Source of the DNA: UBA2970 sp965221075
GTDB taxonomy: Bacteria > Verrucomicrobiota > Verrucomicrobiia > Limisphaerales > AAA164-E04
DNA length: 64,000 nt
Direction: 5' to 3'
Assembly: GCA_965221075.1 (NCBI GenBank)
Contig: OZ244865.1
Coordinates: 2,604,001 to 2,668,000, forward strand
The notes beneath the pieces were generated by a model. That model did no database searches. It saw nothing but the letters and a program-made list of their open reading frames with translations, and was not told the DNA's origin. The position numbers and the translations under genes were made by a program. Within the stretch, counting starts at the first letter, position 1. Every line of letters starts with the position of its first letter. Positions 51,713 to 61,818 of this stretch are shown piece by piece.

Positions 51713-53599
51713 ATGACCGCCGCCCGTCTCGACTCCTGGCTGGAGCGGGCCGTGGTCCTGCTGCTGCTGTCGATCCTGGCCTTCTCCGCCCTGGCCACCG
51801 GAGCGGTCCGCCCGCTGGACTTCCTGGCGGTCCAGGGACTGGCGGCCCTGGCCCTGGCCTGCTGGATCCCCAGGTTCTGGCTGGGGACCGGCCACCGCCT
51901 GCTCTTCCCCCCCTTCTGCTGGGCCATCCTCGCCTTCCTGGGCCTGGCCCTGCTCCGCTACTGGCAGGCCGACCTGGAGCACGTGGCCCGCTACGAGTGC
52001 CTGCGCCTGCTGGTCTACGCCTGCGTCTTCCTCCTGGCCCTCAACCACCTGCAGAGCGAGAGATCGATCCAGCTGGCGACCCTCTTCCTGGTGGTTCTGG
52101 GCGCCCTGATCTCCTTCTACGCACTCTACCAGTTCGCCACCCGCTCCGAGCACGTCTGGCACTTCGTCAAGCCGACCCAGTACGCCAGGCGCGCCAGCGG
52201 GACCTTCATCTGCCCCAACCACCTGGCCGGCTTCCTGGGGATGGTCCTCCCGCTGGGCGTGGCCTGCGTCTTCGCGGGACGCTACTCCCACACCGTGAAG
52301 ATCCTGATCGGCTACGGATGCCTGGCCATCCTGGCCGGGATCGCCGCCACCCTCTCCCGGGCAGGATGGGCGGCCTCCTGCCTGGCTCTTCTGGCGCTCC
52401 TGATCCTCCTGGTGAGGCGTCCCCAGTACCGCATCCCGGCCCTGGCGGCCCTCGGCGCCGGCCTGCTGGCGGCCCTGATCGCCTACCAGAGCAGCGGCTA
52501 CATCCAGGAGCGCGTCTCCCAGATCGACGACTTCCGCCGCGACGCGCGGGTGGGGCTCTGGTCCTCGGCCTGGCGGATGTGGCAGGACAGCCCCCTGCTG
52601 GGCGTGGGGCCAGGCCACTTCGACCACCGCTTCCACCAGTACCGTCCGGAGAGCATCCACCAGAGGCCGGGACGGGTCCACAACGACTACCTCAACACCC
52701 TGGTGGACTGGGGCGTGCTGGGCGCCGCGATCGCCGGCGGAGGCGCCTTCCTGCTGCTGTGGTCCCTGGTGCGGTCGCGCAAGTACCTGGAACGCTCCTC
52801 CCGGGACCTGGGAGCCCGCCGCAGCAGCAACCGCACCGCCTTCCTCCTGGGAGCCATCGGCTCGGCCACCGCCCTGGGGGTTCACTCCCTCTTCGACTTC
52901 AACCTCCACGTCCCGTCCAACGCCCTGCTGCTGGCGGTGATCCTGGCCATGGCGGCCAGCCACACCCGCTTCCTGACCAGCCGCCATTGGGTTAGAAACA
53001 CTCTCGGACTCCGCTGCCTCCTCGTCCTGGCGGCCGGCTGCGCCATATGGATCCTGGTCCAGTCGGGCCTGCGGGGGCTGGGGGAGCAGCGGCTGCTCGA
53101 GGAGGCCCGCGGCCTGCGGAGCGAATCGCCGCAGCGGCTCGGCCTGCTCAAGGAGGCGGCCCGGAGGGAGCCGGGAAACTTCGAGACCAGCTACCGGATC
53201 GGCGAGGAGCTGCTGCGCCGGGGATTCGGCGCCGGGCCCGGCGCCGACGGCCTGCTCGAGGAGGCCGTCGGCTGGTTCCGAAGCAGCCTCGAGGTCCACC
53301 CCGGCCAGCCCCTGGCCGAAGCCGGCATCGGCATGGCCCTGGACCGCCTGGGCCGGTTCGAGGAGGCGGCCCCGCACTACCGGAGGGCTCTGGAACTGGA
53401 CCCCAACAGCCACCGGATCCAGACCCTCGCGGGCTGGCACCAGCTCAACCTGGGCGACCATCCCGCCGCGGTCCGGCACTTCCGCCGCAGCCTCGAGATC
53501 AAGTCGTGGGACAACCACGACCCGCAGCTCTACCTGGACTGGATCGGGCGCATGGATGCGCCCTCCGTCCCCTCCGTTGCTGCTCCCGGCGAAAAGTAA
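51713..53599 (+). CDS. O-antigen ligase/Wzy-type membrane protein with C-terminal TPRs
   Basis: A 628-aa polytopic protein. About ten to twelve membrane helices span residues 10-420, with the Wzy_C region in TFICPNHLAGFLGMVLPLG and GVGPGHFDHRFHQYR...HNDYLNTLVDWG. The C-terminal soluble part (about 455-620) has TPR-like repeats, for example EAGIGMALDRLGRFEEAAPHYRRALELDP. Such proteins polymerise or transfer surface glycans, or glycosylate exported proteins. The TPR tail is frequent in Verrucomicrobiota-type members. It starts 5 bp after leuC, so co-transcription is likely, though the functions seem unrelated. Confidence 0.88.
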   Translation: MTAARLDSWLERAVVLLLLSILAFSALATGAVRPLDFLAVQGLAALALACWIPRFWLGTGHRLLFPPFCWAILAFLGLALLRYWQADLEHVARYECLRLLVYACVFLLALNHLQSERSIQLATLFLVVLGALISFYALYQFATRSEHVWHFVKPTQYARRASGTFICPNHLAGFLGMVLPLGVACVFAGRYSHTVKILIGYGCLAILAGIAATLSRAGWAASCLALLALLILLVRRPQYRIPALAALGAGLLAALIAYQSSGYIQERVSQIDDFRRDARVGLWSSAWRMWQDSPLLGVGPGHFDHRFHQYRPESIHQRPGRVHNDYLNTLVDWGVLGAAIAGGGAFLLLWSLVRSRKYLERSSRDLGARRSSNRTAFLLGAIGSATALGVHSLFDFNLHVPSNALLLAVILAMAASHTRFLTSRHWVRNTLGLRCLLVLAAGCAIWILVQSGLRGLGEQRLLEEARGLRSESPQRLGLLKEAARREPGNFETSYRIGEELLRRGFGAGPGADGLLEEAVGWFRSSLEVHPGQPLAEAGIGMALDRLGRFEEAAPHYRRALELDPNSHRIQTLAGWHQLNLGDHPAAVRHFRRSLEIKSWDNHDPQLYLDWIGRMDAPSVPSVAAPGEK

Positions 53600-54135
53600 G
53601 GCATGGTTGCCCCGTATCGCTCCCCCCTCTCCGCGCTGGATCCCCGTCTGGCAGACGATTGGAGGGGAGGAAGGCGTTCATCTGCAAACTATCGGCTCGT
53701 CCGGAACCTGCTCAAGAAGACACCTCATCCCTCTCTCCTCGGATCCTGCCAGACCACCTGCCTGCTCGCTCTGCCCGTTCCATACCGTCAAGAGGATATA
53801 GCAGGAGAGCGTCGAAGCTGCGCATCTCTCGAGATGCTCCATGCCTCTCCACCAGCAGCACTGTCCACATCGCTGTTCGGCATCTCGCTGGAAAGTATCG
53901 ATCCGTCCAGCAGACATAGGCCCTCGAGGGATAGGCTGCTCCACCAGCTGATCGCTGTCATCGAAAAAAAAAAAACAGAAAGGGGTTGACAACCAGAGGC
54001 AGTACCTGTTTCCTCGTGTCTCGAGCCCTTGGTCCTGCCGAAATAGGTAGTCCGAAGGGAGGGGGGCGAAGGTCCGCCGTTCCTTGTGGGGCGCAGTTGC
54101 TAGCACGTAGCCACATCAAGCCGAACAAGCCAGCT
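53600..54135. other. Intergenic, base composition shift
   Basis: About 535 bp between the ligase and a lower-GC hypothetical gene. It includes an A12 run near 53964-53975 and a TTGACA at 53986-53991 without a good -10 partner. No gene is supported. Confidence 0.4.
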
Positions 54136-55158
54136 ATGAACGACATGAACGCACAGATCTCGCAGATTCCACCGAACTCACTACCTGACGGCCGTTCCCT
54201 GTCCAGCTCGCAACCAGAGCGCACGGAGCATCACCCCGGAGTGCTCACCAACTCGCTGTCTGCCGCGTGGGCTGCCTTGCTGACAGTGCTCCTGGCGATG
54301 CCGACTGTGTTCCTCCTGCTACTGGGCTGGATCGTGAGTACCCTGTCGAAACTCAGGAAAGCAGTCAACCCTCAGAACGTGAAGAGCAGGACCGCTTTCA
54401 AGCGACTTTTCCCAATCCAGTCTCGCATGTCAGCCATTTTCGGATCCATTCATAAATGCGCTCTGCCATGGAGGGGACTGTCCTCTCCATTCAAGGCATT
54501 TGCCATGGTAGGTGTTCTTGCAGGATCAATGCTGATCCCCTCCACATGTTTGGGCCAGCCAGCGCCAATATACGACCTATGCTTTCATAGAACTGGTCAG
54601 CAAAGCTGGAACATCAGCGGCCCAGCATATGCTATATTCTTAATGCCGGAACGTTACAAAGAGGAAGATTACGATAACCAAATAACTCGTACCTACCACT
54701 TTCAATGGTACGGCCTCAAGTATGAGAATAGATTTGACCATGAAACAGGAGAATGGAAAAAAGTAATTAGAAACAACAGAGTAGTCACAACTACTCCCGC
54801 GTTCTACAGATACTGGTGGGATGCCTCGCCTGAGCATGGCAGTTACTACTACTGTCGGGTTATTATGACAGAGACTGACTATTCCACTGGCGATGTCGAG
54901 TGCAGTACTAAATACTACTCATATGTCGATTTTTACAGTGCGCATGAATTGGCGCATGTAGGGTATAACGGAGCAAATGACCAAAGCCTTAAAACTTACT
55001 ATTTGGAAATTGATTATGATCCAGCTGGGCAGCTTCCGTGGTATCCTGGTTATTCCTGCTGGCCTAGTAGCCAACGACCTCCATGCAACCCTAACTACTA
55101 CTATCCGCGGTACCTATACGGTTCCCCCTACACCCCGATCTACGGGCCCGGGTATTGA
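54136..55158 (+). CDS. Hypothetical Tyr-rich exported or membrane protein, low GC
   Basis: A 340-aa frame from ATG 54136 (open further upstream to 53986; an internal ATG at 54505 would start right at a signal peptide, MVGVLAGSMLIPSTCLGQ). It has a hydrophobic segment near the N-terminus (TVLLAMPTVFLLLLGWIV), a second signal-like stretch, then a Tyr- and Trp-rich domain. The latter has HFQWYGLKYENRFDHETGEW, SYYYCRVIMTETDYSTGD and a Pro/Tyr tail. The 3' two-thirds is clearly AT-richer than its neighbours, suggesting recent transfer. No family is recognised; the domain after 54505 may be the only expressed part. Confidence 0.6.
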   Translation: MNDMNAQISQIPPNSLPDGRSLSSSQPERTEHHPGVLTNSLSAAWAALLTVLLAMPTVFLLLLGWIVSTLSKLRKAVNPQNVKSRTAFKRLFPIQSRMSAIFGSIHKCALPWRGLSSPFKAFAMVGVLAGSMLIPSTCLGQPAPIYDLCFHRTGQQSWNISGPAYAIFLMPERYKEEDYDNQITRTYHFQWYGLKYENRFDHETGEWKKVIRNNRVVTTTPAFYRYWWDASPEHGSYYYCRVIMTETDYSTGDVECSTKYYSYVDFYSAHELAHVGYNGANDQSLKTYYLEIDYDPAGQLPWYPGYSCWPSSQRPPCNPNYYYPRYLYGSPYTPIYGPGY

Positions 55159-55238
55159 ATTGTTTCGATCCGCAGTTCACCCAGGCTAGTTTTTGTTTTC
55201 CACAGGTTTTTTCTGCCATGTGCTGGAGGAGGTTTGCC

Positions 55239-58214
55239 ATGAGGCTTTTGTTGCATCCGTTGATGGCGTGCTGTGCCATGCTACCGTTCAAAGCAGGAGG
55301 GGGGGAGGTATCCTTCGACTTCGAAAGCGATCCGTACGAGGAGCTGGAGTTCACCTCCACTCAGGCCGAGGTATGGAGCAAGTTCCTTGCCGTCGAAGGC
55401 ACAGGCAACGACGGAGAGTTCCTGGTGCTTACCGAAGCAACAGGCAGCCAGCGGACCACCATCGTCTTCGAGGACATCGACGACGGCAAGCTGGTCAAGG
55501 CCTTCAACCTGAAGATGGACATCCGCACCGGCAACGGAACCACCGGCCGCCCCGCCGACGGCTTCTCGATAAGCTTTGCCCGTGCGGGAGATCCGCTGCT
55601 CGAGGATCCCTATGACAACTTCAGCGGTTTTCCTCCTGAAACGGGAGCCCCCACCGGCATCGCGGTCACCTTCGACACCTGGGCCGGCAACACCATGCGG
55701 GGGGGCGTAGCCGACTACGAGGGCGTGTACGTCCATGTCGACGGAGTCCCGGTCGGGGGAGTCAGGATGAACACCCGCCACGGAGAGTGCGATGATCCCG
55801 ACAGCCTGCAGACCGGCCCCAGGACCCAGAACTCGCCGGAGGACCAGGACAAGTACGGGATCGGCGAGTGGGGAGGCAATCCCGACTCCCTCTGCTGGCA
55901 GCCGTTCGAGCTCAACCTGGATCCCGACGGCGTGCTAAACGTCACCTACAAGGGAAACCCTATCCTCGAGGACTTCCAGACCGCGTTCTTTCCCAGCGCA
56001 GGGCAGGTCGTGCTGGCCGGCCGAACAGGCGGTGCCAACGAGCTCAAGCACATCGACAACTTGAGGCTCACCACCGTTCTCGCCGACAGAGCCCTGGTTT
56101 CGGGATTCACCTCCGCCGCCGATAGCTTCAGCATCAGCCTCCGGGACATTAACGACAGCGTCGTCGACGACAGCGATGTGGCCCTCTCCCTCAACGGCGA
56201 ACCGGTCACACCTTCGAGCGTGTCCAAGAACGGGGAAGTCACCACCGCAACCTACGACTCGGATGTGTTGTGGCCCTCCGGCTCCGAACAGACCATCGGC
56301 GTGAGCGCCAGGCTCCAAGACGGCTCCCGCCTCGAGCGGGAATTCACGTTCACCGTGCCCACCTATGTCCTGATCGGCAAGGATCTGAAGCTGGAGGGTC
56401 CCTTCACCGAGCGGGGCTTCCTGATGCGGGTAAAGCAGCCCCAGGATGGCATCGGCCTGCCCAACAACACCAACCAGCGGGAGAGGCATCTGGCGGATCT
56501 GCTTGTGGATGCAGAGGGCGATGTCTACCAGAACGTGGTCGACTACGGGGGATCTGGGTACACCTCCGACGAGTTCGGATTCGTCAAGGTCGACGATTTT
56601 GTCAACTTCTCGATCGACAACGCACAGGGAGCAGCCACTGACAACGGAGTGTTCCGGACAGGCGGGACAGGCGGGATAGAATCCACCGATGTAGCAGACA
56701 AGGAGATTCCCGGGATTCCCGGTGACAGAGCAGAGGGACAGACCGACGCCATCACCGCCGAGATTCTCGCCGTGGTCGAAGTGCCCGCTGCGGGGATGTA
56801 CCGCTTCGCTTTTAACTCGGACGACGGCTTCAAGACCACCGCCGGGGTCAACACCACCGATGCCCTCGATTCGATCTACCTGGGGGGCTTCAATGGAGGC
56901 AGAGGAGCAGCGACCACCTTCTACAACGTTGCCTTCGAGGAGCCCGGCTTCTACCGGATCCGCAACATCTGGTACGAGGGAGGCGGCGGAGCCAACCTGG
57001 AATGGTGGCTGGCGGAAGCGGACGGGACTCCGATCGCCCTCTTCAACGACGATGCCAACGGGGGATTAAAGCTGTACCGAGACAACATCTCTCCGGACCA
57101 GGGCTCGGTTATCGTGGCATTGCCGAATCCCGATGCGACAGGACAGCGCCCCGATCCCAACATCCAGGTCGTCATCAACAGCGAGGACAGCCTGGATCTC
57201 AATTCGGTTAGCGTGACAGTCGACGGGGTGAGCACCGATGCCACGGTGAGCCGACAGGGCAAGAATTCCACCATCAACGCTACCGCTCCCGATGGAACCC
57301 CCGGCTCAATCCGCACCGTGGTCCTCGAATACGGCCTGGACGGGCAGGCCATCACGCGGGCCTGGCAGTTCACCACCGACGACAATGTTCTCGACTGCGC
57401 CTTCGCCACAGTTCCGGGATCGGGAACCACCAGCGGCTTCAACTACTTCACCCACCAGGGAGGCGGTAACATTGTCAATCTGCTCGTCGCCGAGAACAGG
57501 CTAGAGAGCGACGCCCCCAACGGAGCCGATCCGGCCCGGGGGACCATCGACGGGGTGATCAACTTCCAGCAGGAAGCCAATTCCACGCAGGGCTACTTCA
57601 ACGCCGGCAACGGCTATCAGGACGACTTCCTTCCCGGCATCGGCATAGACGGCGACAAGAATCATATCGCCACGGAGTTCACCGCCTACCTGGAGTTTAC
57701 AGAAGCCGGCTACTACCGCATGGGGGTGGCCAGCGACGACGGATTCAAGGTGAGCAACAAGATGGCCGGGGATCGAGGCGATCCTGAAGAAGCCGCTGCA
57801 GACGCGCTGGGACACTACTGGGGCGGACGAGGAACTGGCGAGACGTCCTTCGGATTCTTCGTTCCGGTAGCGGGAGTCTATCCCATGCGCCTGGTCTGGT
57901 TCGAGGGAGAAGGAGGTGCCGACTTGGAGTGGTACAGCATCAATAGCAACGGAACGCGGAGCCTGATCAACGACCCCGACGACGACAACGCCATCATGGC
58001 CTATCGCGAACGCAACGAGACAATGGTGAACTGCCCGTCGGGACTGGGAGTCATATCGGTCTCCTTCAAGGAGGACGGCGGAGCCGAGATCTCATTCGAG
58101 GGCAGTCTCCTTTCGAGCGGCACGGTGGAAGGACCCTACACCGAGATTACCGGCGTCACTTCGCCCTACACCATTCCCGGCAACACCGAGCAGATGTTCT
58201 ACATCTCCCGCTAG
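55239..58214 (+). CDS. Large secreted lectin-like/PA14-like multidomain protein
   Basis: A 991-aa exported protein. ATG 55239 has GGAGGAGG 7 bp upstream and is followed by a short signal peptide. The N-terminal domain (about 25-290) is of the L-type lectin/concanavalin class, with GRPADGFSISFARAGDP and GVAVTF-like GIAVTFDTWAGN. Two similar beta-rich modules follow, each with a PA14-like core: MYRFAFNSDDGFKTTAGV...ANLEWWLAEADG and YYRMGVASDDGFKVSNKM...ADLEWYSINSNG. The tail VEGPYTEITGVTSPYTI ...QMFYISR is typical of Verrucomicrobiota extracellular proteins. It is probably a carbohydrate-binding surface or secreted protein. Confidence 0.85.
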   Translation: MRLLLHPLMACCAMLPFKAGGGEVSFDFESDPYEELEFTSTQAEVWSKFLAVEGTGNDGEFLVLTEATGSQRTTIVFEDIDDGKLVKAFNLKMDIRTGNGTTGRPADGFSISFARAGDPLLEDPYDNFSGFPPETGAPTGIAVTFDTWAGNTMRGGVADYEGVYVHVDGVPVGGVRMNTRHGECDDPDSLQTGPRTQNSPEDQDKYGIGEWGGNPDSLCWQPFELNLDPDGVLNVTYKGNPILEDFQTAFFPSAGQVVLAGRTGGANELKHIDNLRLTTVLADRALVSGFTSAADSFSISLRDINDSVVDDSDVALSLNGEPVTPSSVSKNGEVTTATYDSDVLWPSGSEQTIGVSARLQDGSRLEREFTFTVPTYVLIGKDLKLEGPFTERGFLMRVKQPQDGIGLPNNTNQRERHLADLLVDAEGDVYQNVVDYGGSGYTSDEFGFVKVDDFVNFSIDNAQGAATDNGVFRTGGTGGIESTDVADKEIPGIPGDRAEGQTDAITAEILAVVEVPAAGMYRFAFNSDDGFKTTAGVNTTDALDSIYLGGFNGGRGAATTFYNVAFEEPGFYRIRNIWYEGGGGANLEWWLAEADGTPIALFNDDANGGLKLYRDNISPDQGSVIVALPNPDATGQRPDPNIQVVINSEDSLDLNSVSVTVDGVSTDATVSRQGKNSTINATAPDGTPGSIRTVVLEYGLDGQAITRAWQFTTDDNVLDCAFATVPGSGTTSGFNYFTHQGGGNIVNLLVAENRLESDAPNGADPARGTIDGVINFQQEANSTQGYFNAGNGYQDDFLPGIGIDGDKNHIATEFTAYLEFTEAGYYRMGVASDDGFKVSNKMAGDRGDPEEAAADALGHYWGGRGTGETSFGFFVPVAGVYPMRLVWFEGEGGADLEWYSINSNGTRSLINDPDDDNAIMAYRERNETMVNCPSGLGVISVSFKEDGGAEISFEGSLLSSGTVEGPYTEITGVTSPYTIPGNTEQMFYISR

Positions 58215-58228
58215 CCTTTCGCTTTCCG

Positions 58229-58271
58229 GGGCTGGAAGGCCGGTTTCCACCGGCCTTCCAGCCCTTTTTTT
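58229..58271 (+). terminator. Rho-independent terminator after the lectin/PA14 gene
   Basis: A 15-bp perfect stem (GGGCTGGAAGGCCGG / CCGGCCTTCCAGCCC, loop TTTCCA) followed by seven T, starting 15 bp past the stop codon. It is the clearest terminator in the window. Confidence 0.95.
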
Positions 58272-58990
58272 GCTTCTGAAGGGCTAGAGTTCCTGCAGGC
58301 TTGAAAAGGAGAGCCCAGGGACGATCAAGCAAGGGTCTCGAGCTAGCTGGCCCGGATCGACGCCTGCTTGCGCCTGAATCCGGGCGACCTCTGCCCTATC
58401 CATCCTGTTCTTCCAGCCTGGCAAAGGAACGCAAGCGCCGATCGGCGGGGAACTCCTCTCCAACGTGCCCTCTTGGCAGGCAACAGCATCAGCATCGCCA
58501 GGCGGGACCATGCCGTCCGAGGATCGGCCCCCAGGATCCGCCCGCTATCCGCTCCCGTCTCTGCCATTTGTCGCGAATCGCCGCCAGCCAGTGTTTGGGC
58601 GGCTAGCCGACAACCCCTCCCGGGCCGCCTGCAGCGGACTGGAGACTATGGACGATAGGCAACGCACCCCGGAAGGCCTGTTTGGTTCCGATTGCAGGCA
58701 ATCCGTTCGCGTCGATTGCCCATCAGGCCGGTTTGCCATGTTCATTGCCGGAACAGGCCGCCAGCCGGCTGGAGCCGAGCGGGAGGCATGCAAGCGGCCT
58801 TTCGATCCGGTGCTCGATTCCAAGCCTGAACAGCCACGGGGTAGATGCCCAGTCAGCCATGCAGCCTATGGAGCATCCAGGATCCTTCCGGGAACCGGCT
58901 TGCCCCCCATGTCCGGATCACGATGGATGCGCTCGCCATGATTCCAACTGAGAGCGCCCGTCGGGATGACGGCAAGGGCGCTTTTTCGAG
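58272..58990. other. Intergenic, no gene seen
   Basis: About 720 bp of GC-rich sequence without a recognisable product on either strand. The 3' end should hold the promoter of the TPR/SGNH-fdhD operon. Confidence 0.45.
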
Positions 58991-60976
58991 ATGGCATCCC
59001 GCAGAAAGAGGATCGGGAAGCGGCTGACCAGGGGAAGGAAGGCCTTCTTCTCCCTCCTCGTCCTGCTTTTATGCCTGCTCCTGCTGCTGGCGATCGAGGG
59101 AGGGGCCAGGCTCCTGGGACTCGGCTACCCCACGCGGCTGCTGGTGGAGGAGGAAACGGACGGGAAGCGGTTCCTTGCCGCCAACCACCAGTTCTTCCGG
59201 ATCTTCTTCCCCCGGGCGATGTACCGGTCCCCCCAGGCTATCCGGCTGACCCCGGAGCCGGCCCGGGATACCGTCCGGATCCTCCTCTTCGGGGAGTCGG
59301 CCGCCATGGGGGACCCGGAGCCGGCCTGGGGACCGGCCCGGATCCTGGAGCGCCTCCTGGAAGCCCGCCATCCGGGAACCGACTACGAGGTGGTCAACCT
59401 GGCGGTCACTGCCATCAATTCCCATGTCATCCTCCCCATGGCCCGGGAAGCGGCCCGGAGGATAGGCTCCGACTTCTGGTGCCTCTACATGGGCAACAAC
59501 GAGGTCCACGCCCAGTTCGGGCCCGGCACGGTGTTCGGCTCCCGGGCCTCCAGCCTCGGCTGGATCCGGGCCGGGATCCGGGCCAAGAAGACCCGGATCG
59601 GCCAATTGGCCAACTCCCTGCTCGAATCGGGAGAGGGGCGGGCCGAATGGGGCGGCATGGAGATGTTCGCGCAGGAGCGCGTCTCCCGGGAGGATCCCCG
59701 GCTCGAGTCCGTGTACCGCAACTTCGAGAGGAACCTTGAAGACATCGTGGCATGCGGGCTGGAGAGCGGAGCCCAGGTCCTGGTGGGAACCGTGGCGGTC
59801 AACCTCCGGGACTGCTCCCCCCTGGCCTCGATCCCGCCCGATCACCTGGCGGAGCCGGAGAGGCGCCGCTGGGAAGGGCTTCTGGAGGAGGCGGGGGCGG
59901 GACTGCGGGAAGGCCGACACGCCGAGGCGCTCGAGGAGATCCTGCAGGCCCTGGAGCTGCACCCCGGACATGCGCAGCTTCACTACCTTGCGGCGCAGTG
60001 CCACTGGGGCCTGGGAGACGACAGGAAGGCGCTGAAGTCCTTCCAGGCGGCCAGGGACTGGGACGCCCTCCGGTTCCGCACCGACGACCGGCTCAACCGG
60101 ATCCTGCGCCAGTCAGGGGAGTCGCTTCCCCCGGAGCGGGCGGGAGTGGTGGACATCGACCGTCTGTTCCTGTTCAACGCCCCCCGGAACATTCCCGGCA
60201 ACGAGCTGTTCTGGGACCATGTGCACTTCCGCTTCCCCGGCAGCTACCTGGCAGCCCTCGCCTTCGCCCGGGAGATCGAGTCCAGGAGGGAGGATCTGCC
60301 CCGGGACCTTCCCGGCTGGCTCTCGCTCGACGACTGCGCCCGGGACCTGGCCCTGACCCTGTGGAGCGACTGGCGCATGACCCGGACCATGCAGGAGCGG
60401 ATGGGCCTGGAGCCCTTCCTCTCGCAGTCGGTCCACCCCGCCCGCCACCAGCGCTTCGCACGGGAGCTGGAGGATCTCTCCGCCGGAATGGCCCCCGAGG
60501 CCTTTCCTTCCCAGAGGGACGCCTTCCATGCGGCTCTCGGCCGCGATCCCCTGGACTACCAGCTGCGCTACCAGTTCGGGCTCTTCCTCCAGGATCACGG
60601 AAGGACCGGCGAGGCGATCGGCGAATGGCAAAGGGCCGCCGGAGAGATGCCCCTCTTCCTCAAGGCCCACTTCCAGGCGGGCCTGGCCCTCGTCGACCTC
60701 CCGGGCCGGGCGGCCGAGGCCGAGGCGCACTTCAGGCAGGCGCTGCGGATCCGCCCCCACACCGCGGACATCCTGATCGGTCTGGGCAGGGCGCAGCTGG
60801 CGCAGGGGCTCCACCGGGAGTGCCTCGAAGCCCTGGAGGCGGCCCTTGAGCTCCGTCCCGGCTCCAAGCAGGCCCTCCTGCTGCTGGCCCAGGCCTCCAG
60901 CGCGCTGGGCCGGGAGGGGAAGGCCCGCAGCTACCGGAGAAGGGCCGAGAGCCTGGAAGCCAACCGCGGACCATGA
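58991..60976 (+). CDS. Membrane-anchored SGNH-hydrolase-like protein with TPRs
   Basis: A 661-aa protein. A basic N-terminus and one membrane helix (FFSLLVLLLCLLLLLAIEGG) place the rest outside the cytoplasm. An SGNH/GDSL-like fold follows, with block I ILLFGESAAMGDPEP (S103 as possible nucleophile), an LYMGNNEVHAQFG block and the terminal DHVHF Asp/His pair. A TPR-like insertion sits inside the fold (about 290-345), and more TPRs lie at the C-terminus (about 505-650). Similar proteins occur beside glycan-export genes and may acylate or deacylate surface glycans. It is coupled to fdhD by ATGA. Confidence 0.8.
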   Translation: MASRRKRIGKRLTRGRKAFFSLLVLLLCLLLLLAIEGGARLLGLGYPTRLLVEEETDGKRFLAANHQFFRIFFPRAMYRSPQAIRLTPEPARDTVRILLFGESAAMGDPEPAWGPARILERLLEARHPGTDYEVVNLAVTAINSHVILPMAREAARRIGSDFWCLYMGNNEVHAQFGPGTVFGSRASSLGWIRAGIRAKKTRIGQLANSLLESGEGRAEWGGMEMFAQERVSREDPRLESVYRNFERNLEDIVACGLESGAQVLVGTVAVNLRDCSPLASIPPDHLAEPERRRWEGLLEEAGAGLREGRHAEALEEILQALELHPGHAQLHYLAAQCHWGLGDDRKALKSFQAARDWDALRFRTDDRLNRILRQSGESLPPERAGVVDIDRLFLFNAPRNIPGNELFWDHVHFRFPGSYLAALAFAREIESRREDLPRDLPGWLSLDDCARDLALTLWSDWRMTRTMQERMGLEPFLSQSVHPARHQRFARELEDLSAGMAPEAFPSQRDAFHAALGRDPLDYQLRYQFGLFLQDHGRTGEAIGEWQRAAGEMPLFLKAHFQAGLALVDLPGRAAEAEAHFRQALRIRPHTADILIGLGRAQLAQGLHRECLEALEAALELRPGSKQALLLLAQASSALGREGKARSYRRRAESLEANRGP

Positions 60977-61818
60977 ATCCCGGAGCGGACCATGTCCTCG
61001 TGCGCCGCTACCGGAAGGACGGGGGAATGGAGCGGAGCGAGGACTGGGTGAGTTCCGAGCAGCCCCTGGAGATCCGGATCCGGGGCCGGAGCCTGGCCGT
61101 CACCATGCGCACTCCTGGAGAGGATCGCGAGCTGGCCGCCGGCTTCGCCGTCTCGGAGGGCCTCCTCTCTCGGAGGGAGGATCTGGTGGAGGTGGACCAC
61201 TGCCGCCAGGAGGGGGCCGGCCGGCCGGAGAACATCGTCAACATCTTCCTCGCCGCCCAGGTGGAATGCGACCTGGAGAGCCTCACCCGCCACGTGTTCG
61301 TCTCCTCCAGCTGCGGGATCTGCGGCAAGGCTTCCCTGGAGGCCCTGAGGAGCCGCTGGCCCCCGATCGAGTCGGACTTCGGCATATCGCCCGAAGGGCT
61401 CCTCGGCCTGGTCCCCCGCCTGGAGGCGGCCCAGAGGGAGTTCCGGCGCACCGGCGGACTGCATGCCGCCGCCCTCTTCGACCGGAACGGAGCCCTCAGG
61501 GCAGTGCACGAGGACGTGGGCCGCCACAACGCGGTGGACAAGGCCGTAGGGCGAGCCTTCCTGGAAGGCGGGTTCCCTCTGGAGGACTCCCTGCTGCTGG
61601 TCAGCGGACGCGCCTCCTTCGAGATACTGCAGAAGGCCCTGGCGGCGAGGATACCGGTGGTGGCCGCGGTCTCCGCCCCTTCCAGCCTGGCGGTAGAGGC
61701 GGCCCGGGAGAACGGGCAGACCCTGGTGGGATTCCTCCGCCCCGACGGCTTCAACATCTACGCCGGCGCCCAGAGAGTCGGGAAGGAGGCCGGAAGGGAC
61801 GGGTCCGGCCGGGACTAG
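60973..61818 (+). CDS. fdhD: FdhD sulfurtransferase for formate dehydrogenase
   Basis: A 281-aa protein with the FdhD hallmarks: EDRELAAGFAVSEGLL, the mobile CGIC motif (C114, C117) in SSSCGICGKASLE, the GGLHAAALFD and HEDVGRHNAVDK blocks, and the SGRASFEILQKAL region. FdhD moves sulfur from a cysteine desulfurase to the molybdenum (bis-MGD) cofactor, which is needed for active formate dehydrogenase and related oxidoreductases. No such dehydrogenase is in the window. The gene ends in TAG, and its stop overlaps the convergent neighbour's stop at a CTAG. Confidence 0.95.
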   Translation: MNPGADHVLVRRYRKDGGMERSEDWVSSEQPLEIRIRGRSLAVTMRTPGEDRELAAGFAVSEGLLSRREDLVEVDHCRQEGAGRPENIVNIFLAAQVECDLESLTRHVFVSSSCGICGKASLEALRSRWPPIESDFGISPEGLLGLVPRLEAAQREFRRTGGLHAAALFDRNGALRAVHEDVGRHNAVDKAVGRAFLEGGFPLEDSLLLVSGRASFEILQKALAARIPVVAAVSAPSSLAVEAARENGQTLVGFLRPDGFNIYAGAQRVGKEAGRDGSGRD

